From Thiobacillus sp. UBA2186 (lineage in GTDB: Bacteria > Pseudomonadota > Gammaproteobacteria > Burkholderiales > Thiobacillaceae), in NCBI GenBank assembly GCA_002327405.1, contig DCVO01000127.1:896-45840 (forward strand): a DNA stretch of 44,945 nt. The letters are read 5' to 3'. Of the stretch, positions 14,996 through 24,148 are shown in pieces. The notes below the pieces were generated by a model that worked only from the letters and a program-made list of their open reading frames with translations, was not told the origin of the DNA and did no database searches. The translations under genes were made by a program, and so were the position numbers. Each line of letters begins with the position of its first letter. Position 1 is the stretch's first letter.

Positions 14996-17293
14996 TCAGG
15001 CGGCTCGGATCAGCAGGCGCCGGTTGAGCAGGGAAGCGAACTCGTCGGGCGGGATCGGCCGGCTGATCCAGTTGCCCTGGGCAAGCTGGCATTTGAGCGC
15101 CAGCAGCGCGCTGTACTGGTCTTCCGTCTCCACGCCTTCGGCGACCACGATCTTGTCCAGCACGCCGGCCAGCGCCAGGATGGTGTGCACGATGGCGGTG
15201 TCGTCCGCCTCAAGGTTGATGCCGTCGACGAAGGATTTGTCGATCTTGACCTTGTCCGCGGGGATGCGCTTGAGGTAGCTCAAAGAGGAGTAGCCGGTGC
15301 CGAAGTCGTCGATGGCGATGCGTACGCCCAGCGACTTGAGTTCGCCGAGGATGCGCGTGCTCGCCTCCTGGTCCAGCATGGCAACCGTTTCAGTGATCTC
15401 GACGCCGAGCCGTTCCGGGCTCACGCCGGATTGCTTGAGCGCGGCGGAAATCTTTTCCACCAGCCTGGGGTCCTGAAACTGGCGTGGCGAAATATTGACC
15501 GATACCCACAGGTCGTGGCCGGCTTTGTTCCAGGCGTTCACCTGCGCCAGGGCGGTGTGCAGCACCCACTCGCCCAGGGGAATGATCAGGCCGGACTCCT
15601 CGGCAACGCCGATGAAGTGTTTCGGCATGACGACAGTGCCGTCCGCACGCACCCAGCGCACCAGCGCCTCGGCGCCGACGATGCGGCCGCCGCGCATGTC
15701 CACCACCGGCTGGTACACCAGCTGGAAGAGGTTTTCCTGCAGGGCTTCGCGCAGCAGTTGTTCCATTTTCACGCGCTCGGTGACGCGCTCGCCCAATTCG
15801 TCCATGTAGACGGAAAACCGGTTGCGGCCGAGATGCTTGGCTTCGTACATGGCGGTGTCGGCGTGCTTGAGCAGGGTGTAGATGTCGGTGCCGTGTTCGG
15901 GGAATTGCGCGATGCCGATGGAAGGCGTGACCTGCAGCGAATGTTCGTCTGCCTTGATGGGCTGCTTGAACGCCTCGATCAGGCGTTCGGCGATGCCCAC
16001 CGCCGCGTCCACGCCGCGCCCCGGCAGCACGACCAGGAACTCGTCGCCGCCCAGCCGGGTCAGCGTGCCTTCTTCGCGCAGGGTGTCCTTGACGATGCCG
16101 GCAATGGCGACCAGCAGCTTGTCGCCCAGGGCATGGCCGAGCGAGTCGTTGATGTCCTTGAAGCGGTCGATGTCCACGAACAGCAGCGAGAATTTTCGCT
16201 CCAGGGTGTGCGACATGTCGATGCAGAACTGCATCATCTCTTCGGCGGCTGCGCGGTTGGGCAGGCCGGTCAGGGCGTCGCGCCGGGCCTGGGAAACAAG
16301 TTCCTCGCTGTGCAGCTTCTCGCGCCGCCAGATACGCTGCGCGACCACGGACGAGGCCAGCAGGAACACGAGCGAGATGAGCAGCACCGCGGCGTTGTGC
16401 GCCCACCACTGCTGCCAGACATGAATCCAGGGGGCGGAAACATAGGCGAACAGGTTGCCGTGCTCGATCCGGGTAAAGGCGGCCAGCCGCTGCGCATTGA
16501 GGTTGCCCCAGTAGGAATCGCCGCGGATATGGCCGGCACGCAGGCCAGGCGAAATGCGGATTGCCTGGGTGAGCGGCTCGTCGGATAGCCTGCCGTAAAT
16601 GGCGGAGGGGTCCTCGATCGGCCAGCGCGCCTGCTGGTAGCCGTCGCTGCGCAACAGGCCGATGTAGCTCCTGGGCGGCATGGGCAATTCATGCAGGAAA
16701 GTGCCCTCGCGCTCGAGCGGAATGGCGGCCTGGACCATGAAGCGCGGCATGCCGTTTTCATCGCGGACGACGTGGCGGATGGCGAAGCGCCAGCGCCGGA
16801 TGGCCTTGCCGAATTCGGGCGCGCCCACGATGTAGGGCGCGTGGCCGGCCATATCCTTCAGCAGCTGATTGATGTAGGGCGGGTCCTTGCGGAAGTCCGG
16901 CAGCGGATTGCCCGGTTTGACCGCGGTGTTGATCCGCATTTCGCCATCGGGGGCGAATACCGCCATCGCCACGATCTCCGGATGATGGTTCTGGAATTCG
17001 TTCAGCAGTCCGCGGCAGGCCTGCGGGGTTTCCAGCACGCCGCACTTGTCCAGCAACTGGCCGAGCGGGTCGAGGCCGTTGCCCAGGTTGGAGAAGAAGG
17101 CGTCGGACACGGCCGCAAGAAAACTGGACTGGATGAGCAGGTTGTCGCGGACCTCGCGTTCCTCGCGGTCCCAGCTGTGCAGGCAATAGGCAAACAGCGC
17201 TCCGCTGCCGCCGATGACCAGGGCGAGCACCGAATTGCGCAGCAAGCGGGTGAAAGAAGAAGGGTTCCCCTGCCCCTTTGGATTAGCCAGCAT
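14996..17293 (-). CDS. Membrane GGDEF-EAL protein with periplasmic sensor domain
   Basis: 765 residues. Membrane helices at about 20-42 and 306-328 enclose a periplasmic Cache-like sensor of about 260 residues. The GGDEF domain has an intact GGDEF motif but lacks the RxxD site (REEG instead), so product inhibition is unlikely. The EAL domain keeps EALVRW, EITET, IDDFGTGYSS, KIDKSF and AEGVET, so both activities are possible; which dominates cannot be told. It is probably the first gene of a minus-strand operon with the DgcZ-like cyclase and the small membrane protein. Confidence 0.92.
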   Translation of the reverse strand: MLANPKGQGNPSSFTRLLRNSVLALVIGGSGALFAYCLHSWDREEREVRDNLLIQSSFLAAVSDAFFSNLGNGLDPLGQLLDKCGVLETPQACRGLLNEFQNHHPEIVAMAVFAPDGEMRINTAVKPGNPLPDFRKDPPYINQLLKDMAGHAPYIVGAPEFGKAIRRWRFAIRHVVRDENGMPRFMVQAAIPLEREGTFLHELPMPPRSYIGLLRSDGYQQARWPIEDPSAIYGRLSDEPLTQAIRISPGLRAGHIRGDSYWGNLNAQRLAAFTRIEHGNLFAYVSAPWIHVWQQWWAHNAAVLLISLVFLLASSVVAQRIWRREKLHSEELVSQARRDALTGLPNRAAAEEMMQFCIDMSHTLERKFSLLFVDIDRFKDINDSLGHALGDKLLVAIAGIVKDTLREEGTLTRLGGDEFLVVLPGRGVDAAVGIAERLIEAFKQPIKADEHSLQVTPSIGIAQFPEHGTDIYTLLKHADTAMYEAKHLGRNRFSVYMDELGERVTERVKMEQLLREALQENLFQLVYQPVVDMRGGRIVGAEALVRWVRADGTVVMPKHFIGVAEESGLIIPLGEWVLHTALAQVNAWNKAGHDLWVSVNISPRQFQDPRLVEKISAALKQSGVSPERLGVEITETVAMLDQEASTRILGELKSLGVRIAIDDFGTGYSSLSYLKRIPADKVKIDKSFVDGINLEADDTAIVHTILALAGVLDKIVVAEGVETEDQYSALLALKCQLAQGNWISRPIPPDEFASLLNRRLLIRAA

Positions 17294-17457
17294 TCTCCAT
17301 CGCTATTTTCGGTTTTTCTTTTTTTGTTAACGCCGGTGCCCGGCCGGTTATATCGGAACAGCTGTTTCCGGGCGGGGTATAACCGGGACAATAATATCCA
17401 TAAAACGGCTCTATCCCATGGAACTTTAACCCTATCCAGGGCGAGCGGGCGGTCAGT

Positions 17458-17994
17458 CTATTTCGCGCGCGAAGCAAGCTTGATGGTCTCGCCCGCGACC
17501 ATGAAGGCGCCCATGCCGCGATGGTGCAGGGTGCGCGGGTTCTTCACCTTGGGATCGATCCAGGCCTTGACGACTTCCAGCACGAAGAAGTTGTACTTGT
17601 TGACCAAGCGGCTGTCGGCAATGCGGCATTCGAGATTGGCGTAACACTCTGCGATGAGCGGCGCCTTCACCAGCGCGGCAGGGGCGGGCGTGAGGCCGCA
17701 GGCCGCGAACTTGTCGATTTTCCCGCCCGTGGTATTGCCGCATTTCACCACCGCGTCCGCCAGTTCCAGGGTGGGAATGTTGATCACGCACTCGCGCGTC
17801 TTGCGCAGGATGTCGAAACTGTAATTGCGCGCGCTGATCACGCAGCCCACCAGCGGCGGTTCGAACTCCATCATGGTGTGCCACGACTGGGTCATGATGT
17901 TCGCGCCCGCCCTGCCGGCGACGCTGATCAGCACCACCGGCCCCGGCTCCAGCAGGCCGTAGGCCTTGGCAAGGGGAAGGAGACGCTTGGCCAT
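17458..17994 (-). CDS. Flavin reductase-like FMN-binding split-barrel protein
   Basis: 178 residues of the Flavin_Reduct type. Typical elements are PVVLISVAGRAGANIMTQSWHTMMEFEPPLVGCVIS at the N-terminus, the Cys-containing core RECVINIPTLELAD, and a C-terminal HHRGMGAFM. Members bind FMN and pass electrons from NAD(P)H or act as small redox proteins. The lipoprotein gene ends 4 bases upstream on the same strand. Confidence 0.88.
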   Translation of the reverse strand: MAKRLLPLAKAYGLLEPGPVVLISVAGRAGANIMTQSWHTMMEFEPPLVGCVISARNYSFDILRKTRECVINIPTLELADAVVKCGNTTGGKIDKFAACGLTPAPAALVKAPLIAECYANLECRIADSRLVNKYNFFVLEVVKAWIDPKVKNPRTLHHRGMGAFMVAGETIKLASRAK

Positions 17995-17998
17995 GCAC

Positions 17999-18253
17999 CT
18001 ACTTCAGGTTGCTGGACGAGAACAGCAACACCTTGCCGCCGGCGAAGGTCACGTTGATGGAGCGTTTCCCGTCGCCCCACACACAGTTGCGCACGCCGAT
18101 CACGTCGTCGCATTTTTCGGGGTTGCCGATGAGCCGGGTGACTTCGTCGTAATCCATGCCGGGTTCGATCTTGTTGTAGTTTTCCAGCGTCAGCTTGCTG
18201 CACCCCAGCAGCATCAGCAGCAGGCCCATGGCCAGAACGGTTTTTGCTCTCAT
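17999..18253 (-). CDS. Small DUF3862/SmpA-like lipoprotein
   Basis: 84 residues. The N-terminus is a lipoprotein signal with lipobox LLGC (Cys18). The mature part LTLENYNKIEPGMDYDEVTRLIGNPEKC has the BamE/SmpA-like pattern of DUF3862. SD AAGGAG lies well placed before ATG 18253. It is probably in the periplasm, tethered to a membrane. It is four bases upstream of the flavin reductase gene, likely one operon although the functional link is unclear. Confidence 0.85.
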   Translation of the reverse strand: MRAKTVLAMGLLLMLLGCSKLTLENYNKIEPGMDYDEVTRLIGNPEKCDDVIGVRNCVWGDGKRSINVTFAGGKVLLFSSSNLK

Positions 18254-18392
18254 GCGGGCTCCTTGGCTTGTCGAGGAAATTCGTCCCAGGCGCTTGAATT
18301 TTTTGACTTGATGACGAATCGATGCTTAACTCATGACAAGCGTTGTCTTGCAGCAGACGTCCCATATTAACCCAATGTCGGAGGAACAACTT

Positions 18393-18890
18393 ATGCGCAA
18401 ACCGTCCCTGGCTGCGGCCGCCTGTGCCGCCGTATTCGCCACCCCTCTGATGGCCGCGGAAGCGCCGGTCGTCATCAAGATTCCCCGCCTCACCGTGGAG
18501 GCCTCCGAGAAGCTGGCCCGCGGGGCCATGGAGTCCTGCCGCAAGCAGGGCATCCAGATCGGCGTGACCGTGGTCGACCGCAGCGGCGATCCCATGGTGG
18601 TGCTGCGCGACACGCTGGCGCCGCGCCTGACCCTCGAAGTCAGCCGCCAGAAGGCCTATACCGCGGTCAATTTCAATGCCGCCACCTCGTCCATGGCCAA
18701 CCGCTTCACCCAGCCGTTCTCGGTGGTCGAAGGCCTGGTGTTCTCCGCCGGCGGTGTGCCGATCGAGGCGGCCGGCAACATCGTCGGTGCGGTCGGCGTA
18801 TCGGGCGCCGCCACCGGCGAGCAGGACGAAGCCTGCGCCATTGCCGGCATCAAGGAAATCGAGTTCGAGCTCGAGTCCGCCGGCCTGTGA
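18393..18890 (+). CDS. Exported GlcG/HbpS-like heme-binding protein
   Basis: 165 residues with a signal peptide (1-22, ending MAA). The mature protein is a GlcG/HbpS domain: ASEKLARGAMESCRKQGIQIGVTVVDRSGDPMVVLRD, then RQKAYTAVNF, and VGAVGVSGAATGEQDEACAIAGI. Family members bind heme or degradation products outside the cytoplasm. SD GGAGG is nine bases before ATG 18393; an upstream in-frame start at 18333 would place the signal peptide internally and is rejected. A GACAA-3-TTGTC near-palindrome at about 18336-18348 may be regulatory. Confidence 0.87.
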   Translation: MRKPSLAAAACAAVFATPLMAAEAPVVIKIPRLTVEASEKLARGAMESCRKQGIQIGVTVVDRSGDPMVVLRDTLAPRLTLEVSRQKAYTAVNFNAATSSMANRFTQPFSVVEGLVFSAGGVPIEAAGNIVGAVGVSGAATGEQDEACAIAGIKEIEFELESAGL

Positions 18891-18940
18891 CATCTTTCGC
18901 CCTATGACATAATCGGCCCAGGCCTCATCCGGGCCGATCA

Positions 18941-20122
18941 ATGTCGAACAATTCCAAGACCCTCCAGGCTTCCTTCTTCGTCCTGATTGCCTTGACCGGC
19001 GGGCTCGCCATTCTGAGCTCGACCATGTCGAAAACGCCGGTGCTGCCGCTGTTCGCGGCTTCGCTCGGCGCCAGCCCCACGGAAATCGGCTGGATCGTCA
19101 TCGCCTCCACCATCCCCGGCATCCTGGTCAGTTTTCCCGCCGGCGCGCTGTCGGATTTTCTCGGCCACCGGCGCGTGCTGCTCGCCTCGCTCGCGGTGTT
19201 CGCGACGGCGCCGTTTCTCTATCTCTTCGTCGACAACGCCTGGCAGCTGATGGCGGTGCGCTTCTATCACGGCTTCGCCACCGCCATCTTCGGCACCGTG
19301 GCGACGGCCGCCATCGCCGAGCGCTACAGCACGGACCGCGCCGCGCGCCTCTCCACTTATTCCTCGGTCACCATCGTCGGCCGTTCGGTCGCGCCTTTTC
19401 TCGGCGGCGCGCTGATTTCGATGGCGAACTTCGGCGCGGTCTACATCGCCTGCGCCGTGAGCGGCGTGCTGGCGCTGGCGGCCGGCAGCTTGCTGCGCGA
19501 CGCCGCGCCGCGGCCGAAACCCAAACTGGAACTGCCGCATTTCCGGAAAAGCCTGGTCACCGTATTGCAGGACCGCGGCATCATGCTGGTGAGCCTGGTC
19601 GAGGCGGCGCAATACCTGGTGTTCGGCGCGATCGAGGCCTTCCTCGCGCTGTTCGCCGCCTCGCTCGGCATTCCCGCCTGGCAGATCGGCATCATCCTCG
19701 GCGTGCAGCTGGTCAGCATCGTGTTCATGAAGCCGCTCATGGGCAGGGTGTCGGACCGGCTGGGACGCAAGCAGGTCATCGTGCCCGGCCTGCTGGTCGG
19801 CGCCGCCAGCGTCGCGCTGCTGCCTTTTCTGCCCAATTTCCCGGGCCTCTCGGTACTGAGCCTGGTATTCGGCCTGGGCTTCGCCACGGTGACTTCCTCG
19901 ACCGCGGCGCTGGTCGCCGATCTCACCCGCAACGGCCGCTTCGGCTCGTCCATGGGCGTGCTGCGCACGGTGATGGATGTCGGGCAGTCCATCGGCCCGG
20001 TGCTCACCGGCTGGATGGTTGCGAACGCCGGCTACGACGACGCCTTTCTGCTGCTGGCGACGATTCTGGCGGCTGCGGCGGCGTTGATCGGCGTGGGGCT
20101 GGGCGGGCGCCTTAAAAACTGA
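18941..20122 (+). CDS. MFS transporter (drug/proton antiporter-like)
   Basis: 393 residues with about 12 membrane helices. The motif A copies GALSDFLGHRRVLL (loop 2-3) and GRVSDRLGRKQVIV (loop 8-9) are both present. Substrate unknown. It ends 11 bases into the convergent PagL-like gene. No strong SD before ATG 18941. Confidence 0.88.
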   Translation: MSNNSKTLQASFFVLIALTGGLAILSSTMSKTPVLPLFAASLGASPTEIGWIVIASTIPGILVSFPAGALSDFLGHRRVLLASLAVFATAPFLYLFVDNAWQLMAVRFYHGFATAIFGTVATAAIAERYSTDRAARLSTYSSVTIVGRSVAPFLGGALISMANFGAVYIACAVSGVLALAAGSLLRDAAPRPKPKLELPHFRKSLVTVLQDRGIMLVSLVEAAQYLVFGAIEAFLALFAASLGIPAWQIGIILGVQLVSIVFMKPLMGRVSDRLGRKQVIVPGLLVGAASVALLPFLPNFPGLSVLSLVFGLGFATVTSSTAALVADLTRNGRFGSSMGVLRTVMDVGQSIGPVLTGWMVANAGYDDAFLLLATILAAAAALIGVGLGGRLKN

Positions 20123-20675
20123 ACAGGTAACGCAGGCCGGCGTGTTCGAGGCCTTCGTTCTCGGCGTCGATGATCCAGTAATGCGACATGTGGTCGTAGT
20201 ACACGGTAATGGCCGACTTCTCGTCCAGGCGGTAGCCCAGCTCCACGCCCAGCCGCGGCATCACGCGCACGCCGTAGCCGCAGTCGCTGTCCTGCCGGCA
20301 ACTCTCGCGGTCCTTGTGCAGGGGGCCGTCATGCGCGACCGCGCTGATGAAACCGTCCAGCAGCCAGTTCCTGTGCCGGTAAACCGGGAAGCTGAGGCCG
20401 GCATACGCCACGCTGGTGTCGCCGATGAAGTTGATCGTGGCGCCCAGGTGCGGGCGCGGCCTTGCCCAGAAATCGAGCGGCGCGAACTGCACTTCCAGGT
20501 TGAGGTCGATGCCGTGTTCGTTGTGGTCGCTGGCCGGACCCTGGTCGTGCCCGAGCACGCCGATCGCGTAGATGGGCGAATCGTCTGTTGAGGCGGCCTG
20601 GGCAAACGGGGCCGCTGCCAGCGCGATCAGGGCGAGGCCGATCAGGCCGGGGTGATGTCGAAATATCCTGCGCAT
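20112..20675 (-). CDS. PagL-like acyloxyacyl hydrolase, outer-membrane beta-barrel
   Basis: 187 residues from ATG 20675, which has SD GGAAGG at a good distance. A signal peptide (1-27, ending AQA) precedes beta strands, and the C-terminus ends with aromatic F. The segment YYDHMSHYWIIDAENEGLEHAGLRYLF resembles the PagL active-site strand (His-x-Ser and a downstream Glu about 10-13 residues later). PagL removes an acyl chain from lipid A. The usual Asn after HxS is replaced by His, so activity should be tested. Confidence 0.75.
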   Translation of the reverse strand: MRRIFRHHPGLIGLALIALAAAPFAQAASTDDSPIYAIGVLGHDQGPASDHNEHGIDLNLEVQFAPLDFWARPRPHLGATINFIGDTSVAYAGLSFPVYRHRNWLLDGFISAVAHDGPLHKDRESCRQDSDCGYGVRVMPRLGVELGYRLDEKSAITVYYDHMSHYWIIDAENEGLEHAGLRYLFSF

Positions 20676-20752
20676 GCACTCACCTTCCGGGTTGAACCTG
20701 ATTTTCCGACAAGGCGGATATTCCAAGGTTCAAATCTGGGCAGCACAGGGCA

Positions 20753-22438
20753 TTACGATTTTTCAGTTTCGAGCAGATCGATTTTCCGGTACATCCAGCC
20801 GCCCGCGTACAGCGTCACGCCCAGGATGACCAGGGAGCCGATGCGGACGAGCGGGGTGGCGCCGGACAGGTCGAACAACAGGACCTTGGCTCCCGAGGCG
20901 GCGAAAACGAGCAGCGAGGACTTGCCCAGCACCGCGTCGCGGTACTTGAAAGCCAGCGCCAGGCAGGCCAGCGCGATGAAGCCCCAGGCGAATGACACGG
21001 CGAGGCGCCCGTCCAGAATCTGCACCGCGGCGCTCATCAAGGCCACATGGCCCACGTAAAGCGCCGGCGCGGCGAAACCCCGCATGTCCGGCATGCGCCT
21101 GGCCAGGTAATAGGCGACGTAGAGCTCCGCCGCATAGCACAGCGCCAGCAGGTCATGCGCGGGAACCGAACGCGTGTCCGCATCGATGGTCACGCGCAGG
21201 TAATTGATGGCGAAGACGACGAGAAGCAGCAAGCGCAGGGGCCAGCCGATCGAGGCGAGGCTGCGCCCTGCCGTCAGGCAGATGCCCAGGGCCGGCAGCA
21301 GCAGCAGGGCCGCCCAGGGCGCGAACGCGTCCGGCAACAGTTCCATGTAGCCGGCGTGAAACAGCGCCAGCGCGGCATAGGCGCCCACCAGGAATTTGCC
21401 CGATTCGAGCGGCTGCTTCATTGCCTTTTCGGCGAACAGGTAGGCCAGCAGCAATACGCCTGCGCTGCCGAGCGCGATCCAGGGGGCCATGGCCGGCAGG
21501 TGCCTCTGCAGGAGCGAGTATTGCAGCGCATAGAAGATCAGCAGCAGCGGCAGGTGGGCGAGCGACACGTCCCTGTCCATGGGGCGTTCGTTGCGGATGG
21601 AAAAACCGATCGCGCCGGCGATGAAGATCAGGAACTGGATGGCCTGGAAGGCGAAGGCGGCCACCCATTCGTCCGGCGCCATTTGCTTCCAGAGAAAGTG
21701 AAAACCCAGCAGCGCCAGATAAGCCGCCAGCAGGTAAGGGCGGCGGTTGCCGATCCAGATCGAATACACGCAGAACAGCAGGCTCCAGGCCGAGAAATAA
21801 ACCACCAGGTCGGTGACCGAGCCGGCCAGCGTGTGCAGCAGGAAGGGCGCGGAATAGGAACCCAGCACGGCGAACAGCCCGTAGAGTTCGCTTTCGAACA
21901 GCCGGCCCAGCCACAGTGCGGCAAGGCAGGTCAGGACCACCGCGCCCGCCGCCACGTGCATGCCGATGAAGTGGTAGTAGAGGTGGGCGCCGTAGATGGA
22001 CAGGAACAGCACCACCAGGCCGCCGGCCGGCAGCAGGCTCGCGTACTGGCGGTCCGACGAGCGCAGCCACAGCCCTGCACCGATCAGGGAAAAGCCGCTG
22101 ACGACCGCAAGCCCGAGCTGGCGTTGCGGTGTCAGCCAGCCGGCATCGAGCGCGAGCCGTATCAGGTAGGCAGCCGCCAGCACCAGCGCGGTGGCGCCGG
22201 TCCAGCCCAGAATCTGGGTGATGGTCAGCGCGTCGCTGCCATGCTTCCTGGCGGACACGAATTGCGGGTCGGCGAAACGATAGACAGAAGGCAGCGGCGT
22301 TTCGATGATCTCCGGCGGCGGCGCGCTTGCCTGTACCGGCTTCGCTTCAGGCTCGCCCTTGGACATGAGTTGAATCCGGTATTCCAGTTGCGCCAGCCGG
22401 TTCTCGATCCGCGCCAGTCTTTCCTCAGTGCTTTTCAT
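20753..22438 (-). CDS. DUF2339 multi-pass membrane protein
   Basis: 561 residues. It starts with a short coiled coil (STEERLARIENRLAQLEYRIQLM), then a linker rich in Pro, and about 14 hydrophobic helices from about residue 70 on, with the motif GGLVVLFLSIYGAHLYYHF typical of DUF2339. Function unknown. It is the last gene of the likely operon DsrE-DUF3617-DUF456-DUF2339. Confidence 0.8.
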   Translation of the reverse strand: MKSTEERLARIENRLAQLEYRIQLMSKGEPEAKPVQASAPPPEIIETPLPSVYRFADPQFVSARKHGSDALTITQILGWTGATALVLAAAYLIRLALDAGWLTPQRQLGLAVVSGFSLIGAGLWLRSSDRQYASLLPAGGLVVLFLSIYGAHLYYHFIGMHVAAGAVVLTCLAALWLGRLFESELYGLFAVLGSYSAPFLLHTLAGSVTDLVVYFSAWSLLFCVYSIWIGNRRPYLLAAYLALLGFHFLWKQMAPDEWVAAFAFQAIQFLIFIAGAIGFSIRNERPMDRDVSLAHLPLLLIFYALQYSLLQRHLPAMAPWIALGSAGVLLLAYLFAEKAMKQPLESGKFLVGAYAALALFHAGYMELLPDAFAPWAALLLLPALGICLTAGRSLASIGWPLRLLLLVVFAINYLRVTIDADTRSVPAHDLLALCYAAELYVAYYLARRMPDMRGFAAPALYVGHVALMSAAVQILDGRLAVSFAWGFIALACLALAFKYRDAVLGKSSLLVFAASGAKVLLFDLSGATPLVRIGSLVILGVTLYAGGWMYRKIDLLETEKS

Positions 22439-22468
22439 TGCCGTCCTCCCTCGCCGCTTTTGTTTGTT

Positions 22469-22954
22469 CTAAATCAGCCGGTCCACCATGAATACGCCGA
22501 GCATGGTGAAGGCCAGGGCGATTTTCAACAGCGCGCCGAACAGCAGCCCCAGCGTCGCGCCCAGCCCGGCATGCAGCGCGCCTTTCGCCGACGACTTGCC
22601 GCTGAATTCGCCAACCACCGCACCGACAAACGGCCCCAGCACGATGCCGATGAGGCCGAAAAAGAGCCCGACAAGCGCGCCCAGCGCCGCTCCCCACACG
22701 GCGCGCGGCGAAGCGCCGAAGCGTTTCGCGCCGAGCGAGGATGCGAGCAGGTCCACGCCGTAGCTCAACAGCGCCAGCAGCCCCAGCACAGCGAGCGTGA
22801 TCCGGCCGACGTAGGCGAAATTTTCCGACCAGGCCAATACCACCAGGCCGGCGTAGATCAGCGGTATGCCGGGCAGTGCGGGCAGGATCAGGCCGGCAAA
22901 GCCGGCCACGATCAAGAGCGCGGCCAGCAGCCAGAGCAGAACGGGAACATCCAT
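22469..22954 (-). CDS. DUF456 small membrane protein
   Basis: 161 residues, Gly-rich hydrophobic helices. The repeated glycine-helix pattern (GLILPALPGIPLIYAGLV; GAALGALVGLFFGLIGIVLGPFVGAVVGE) is that of DUF456. Function unknown. It starts 13 bases after the DUF3617 gene and is followed by the DUF2339 gene after 30 bases, so co-transcription is likely. Confidence 0.85.
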   Translation of the reverse strand: MDVPVLLWLLAALLIVAGFAGLILPALPGIPLIYAGLVVLAWSENFAYVGRITLAVLGLLALLSYGVDLLASSLGAKRFGASPRAVWGAALGALVGLFFGLIGIVLGPFVGAVVGEFSGKSSAKGALHAGLGATLGLLFGALLKIALAFTMLGVFMVDRLI

Positions 22955-22967
22955 GCGGCTTGCCGGC

Positions 22968-23513
22968 TCAGCGTCCGTACTGCTGCTGCATCTGCTGCAT
23001 GCGCTGCATCATGTCCGGATCGATCCGCATTTGCCCGCCCGCTCCCATGCCGGGCATGCCCTGCATCACCACGGTGCCGTGTTTCTGCCCCGGCTTGCAC
23101 GGCCCCAGCCATTTTCCCGTCATGGTCGAGGACATAGTCTGCATGCCGTTCATGGGCGGATCGAAGCGGGTGGTGTTTTCCATGCGGTAGTTGGCGGCGA
23201 GGTCGCCGCTGATCACGGTGCGGCCGGCGGCGGTATGACGGTCGAACTTGCATATCGAATCGATCACCGTCTGGCTGCCGCTGCGCTTCACGTCGATTCT
23301 GGAACATTGCCTGCGTGCGTCGCGCGGGTCGCCGGTGACGTCGTCGCGGCCCTGCTCGATGCACATCTGCATGGTGGTTCCGGGCATCTTCTGGCTGCCG
23401 GTGTTTGTCTGGCTGGTGATTTCCCATAGCCCGGACTTGCGCGCCGGAAGGTCGGCGGCGATTGCGGGAAGGACGAACAGGCTCGCGATAAGCAGGACGA
23501 TGGTGTTGCGCAT
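22968..23513 (-). CDS. Exported DUF3617 protein with Met/Gln-rich tail
   Basis: About 181 residues with a signal peptide (1-19, IAA cleavage region). The body has the DUF3617 pattern LPARKSGLWEITSQ...MCIEQG...CSRIDVKRSG...GRTVISGDL. The C-terminal tail is unusually Met-rich (GMPGMGAGGQM...MMQRMQQMQQQ), which could bind copper or be simply low complexity. The ATG at 23525 is an alternative start. Function unknown; second gene of the DsrE-led operon. Confidence 0.8.
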   Translation of the reverse strand: MRNTIVLLIASLFVLPAIAADLPARKSGLWEITSQTNTGSQKMPGTTMQMCIEQGRDDVTGDPRDARRQCSRIDVKRSGSQTVIDSICKFDRHTAAGRTVISGDLAANYRMENTTRFDPPMNGMQTMSSTMTGKWLGPCKPGQKHGTVVMQGMPGMGAGGQMRIDPDMMQRMQQMQQQYGR

Positions 23514-23544
23514 GCCGGATCTCATCTGGTGGTTGTCGATGGGT

Positions 23545-24069
23545 TCAGAATCCGCCGATATAGCTGTAGCCGTCGCCCTGCAGTTTGACGAGCCGCGTAT
23601 AGCCGTCATGCACGATGGTCACGCCGGGCAATACGTCTTTTTCCGTCCAGCCCTTGGCGCGCATTACGCTGTGGCAGATTTCCACGCTGACACCCAGATC
23701 GAGCAGATCCTGGGTGATCTTGGCGTTGAGGTTGACCGCGAATGGATCATCCACGGCCAATTGGTAGGTATCGTCCACCAGCAGAAACTTCGCCGCATTC
23801 CCGTGCAAAACCAGGTGGATGTCGAGCTGTGCGGGCTTCACGCCCTGCTTGCCGAAGGCTTCGATGAGACCGCGCGCGTAATACAGGCCGCGGCTGATGC
23901 CGGCGTCGATCCTGTCGGAGGAAATGTCGTACACCACCTTGTAATGCGCATTCGGATCGACCATCACCATCCTGCGCTCGTCCGCTGCGGGGGCGGCACC
24001 CAAGGCGAAGTCGGGCGCGGCCAGGGCAGCGGCTAACAGGATGGCGAACAGGGTTCTGATGATGCGCAT
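23545..24069 (-). CDS. Exported DsrE-family protein
   Basis: 174 residues from ATG 24069, with SD GGAG seven bases upstream. A signal peptide (1-25) precedes a DsrE/DsrF-like fold: YKVVYDISSDRIDAGISRGLYYARGLIEAF...DIHLVLHGNAAKFLL...LGVSVEICHSVMRAKGW. The Cys in EICHSVM (position of the conserved DsrE-type Cys) is present. DsrE-like proteins carry sulfur in cytoplasmic relay systems, but this one is predicted periplasmic. It is the first gene of the minus-strand operon and is divergent from the UPF0149 gene. Confidence 0.8.
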   Translation of the reverse strand: MRIIRTLFAILLAAALAAPDFALGAAPAADERRMVMVDPNAHYKVVYDISSDRIDAGISRGLYYARGLIEAFGKQGVKPAQLDIHLVLHGNAAKFLLVDDTYQLAVDDPFAVNLNAKITQDLLDLGVSVEICHSVMRAKGWTEKDVLPGVTIVHDGYTRLVKLQGDGYSYIGGF

Positions 24070-24148
24070 GGCGACTCCGTGTCTCGTTCGTTCCTGCCAT
24101 CTTAAAGGATTGTTGACCGCACTCGGCCATAACGTGCATGCTGGCGGC

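Noticed and set aside
14003..16588. Plus-strand open frame of 861 codons across the c-di-GMP cluster
   Set aside because: Translation is rich in His, Gln, Val and Gly with no domain; it is antisense to two well-supported GGDEF genes.
21047..23137. Plus-strand open frame of 696 codons over DUF2339, DUF456 and DUF3617
   Set aside because: Antisense shadow; low-complexity Arg/Gln-rich translation with no domain.
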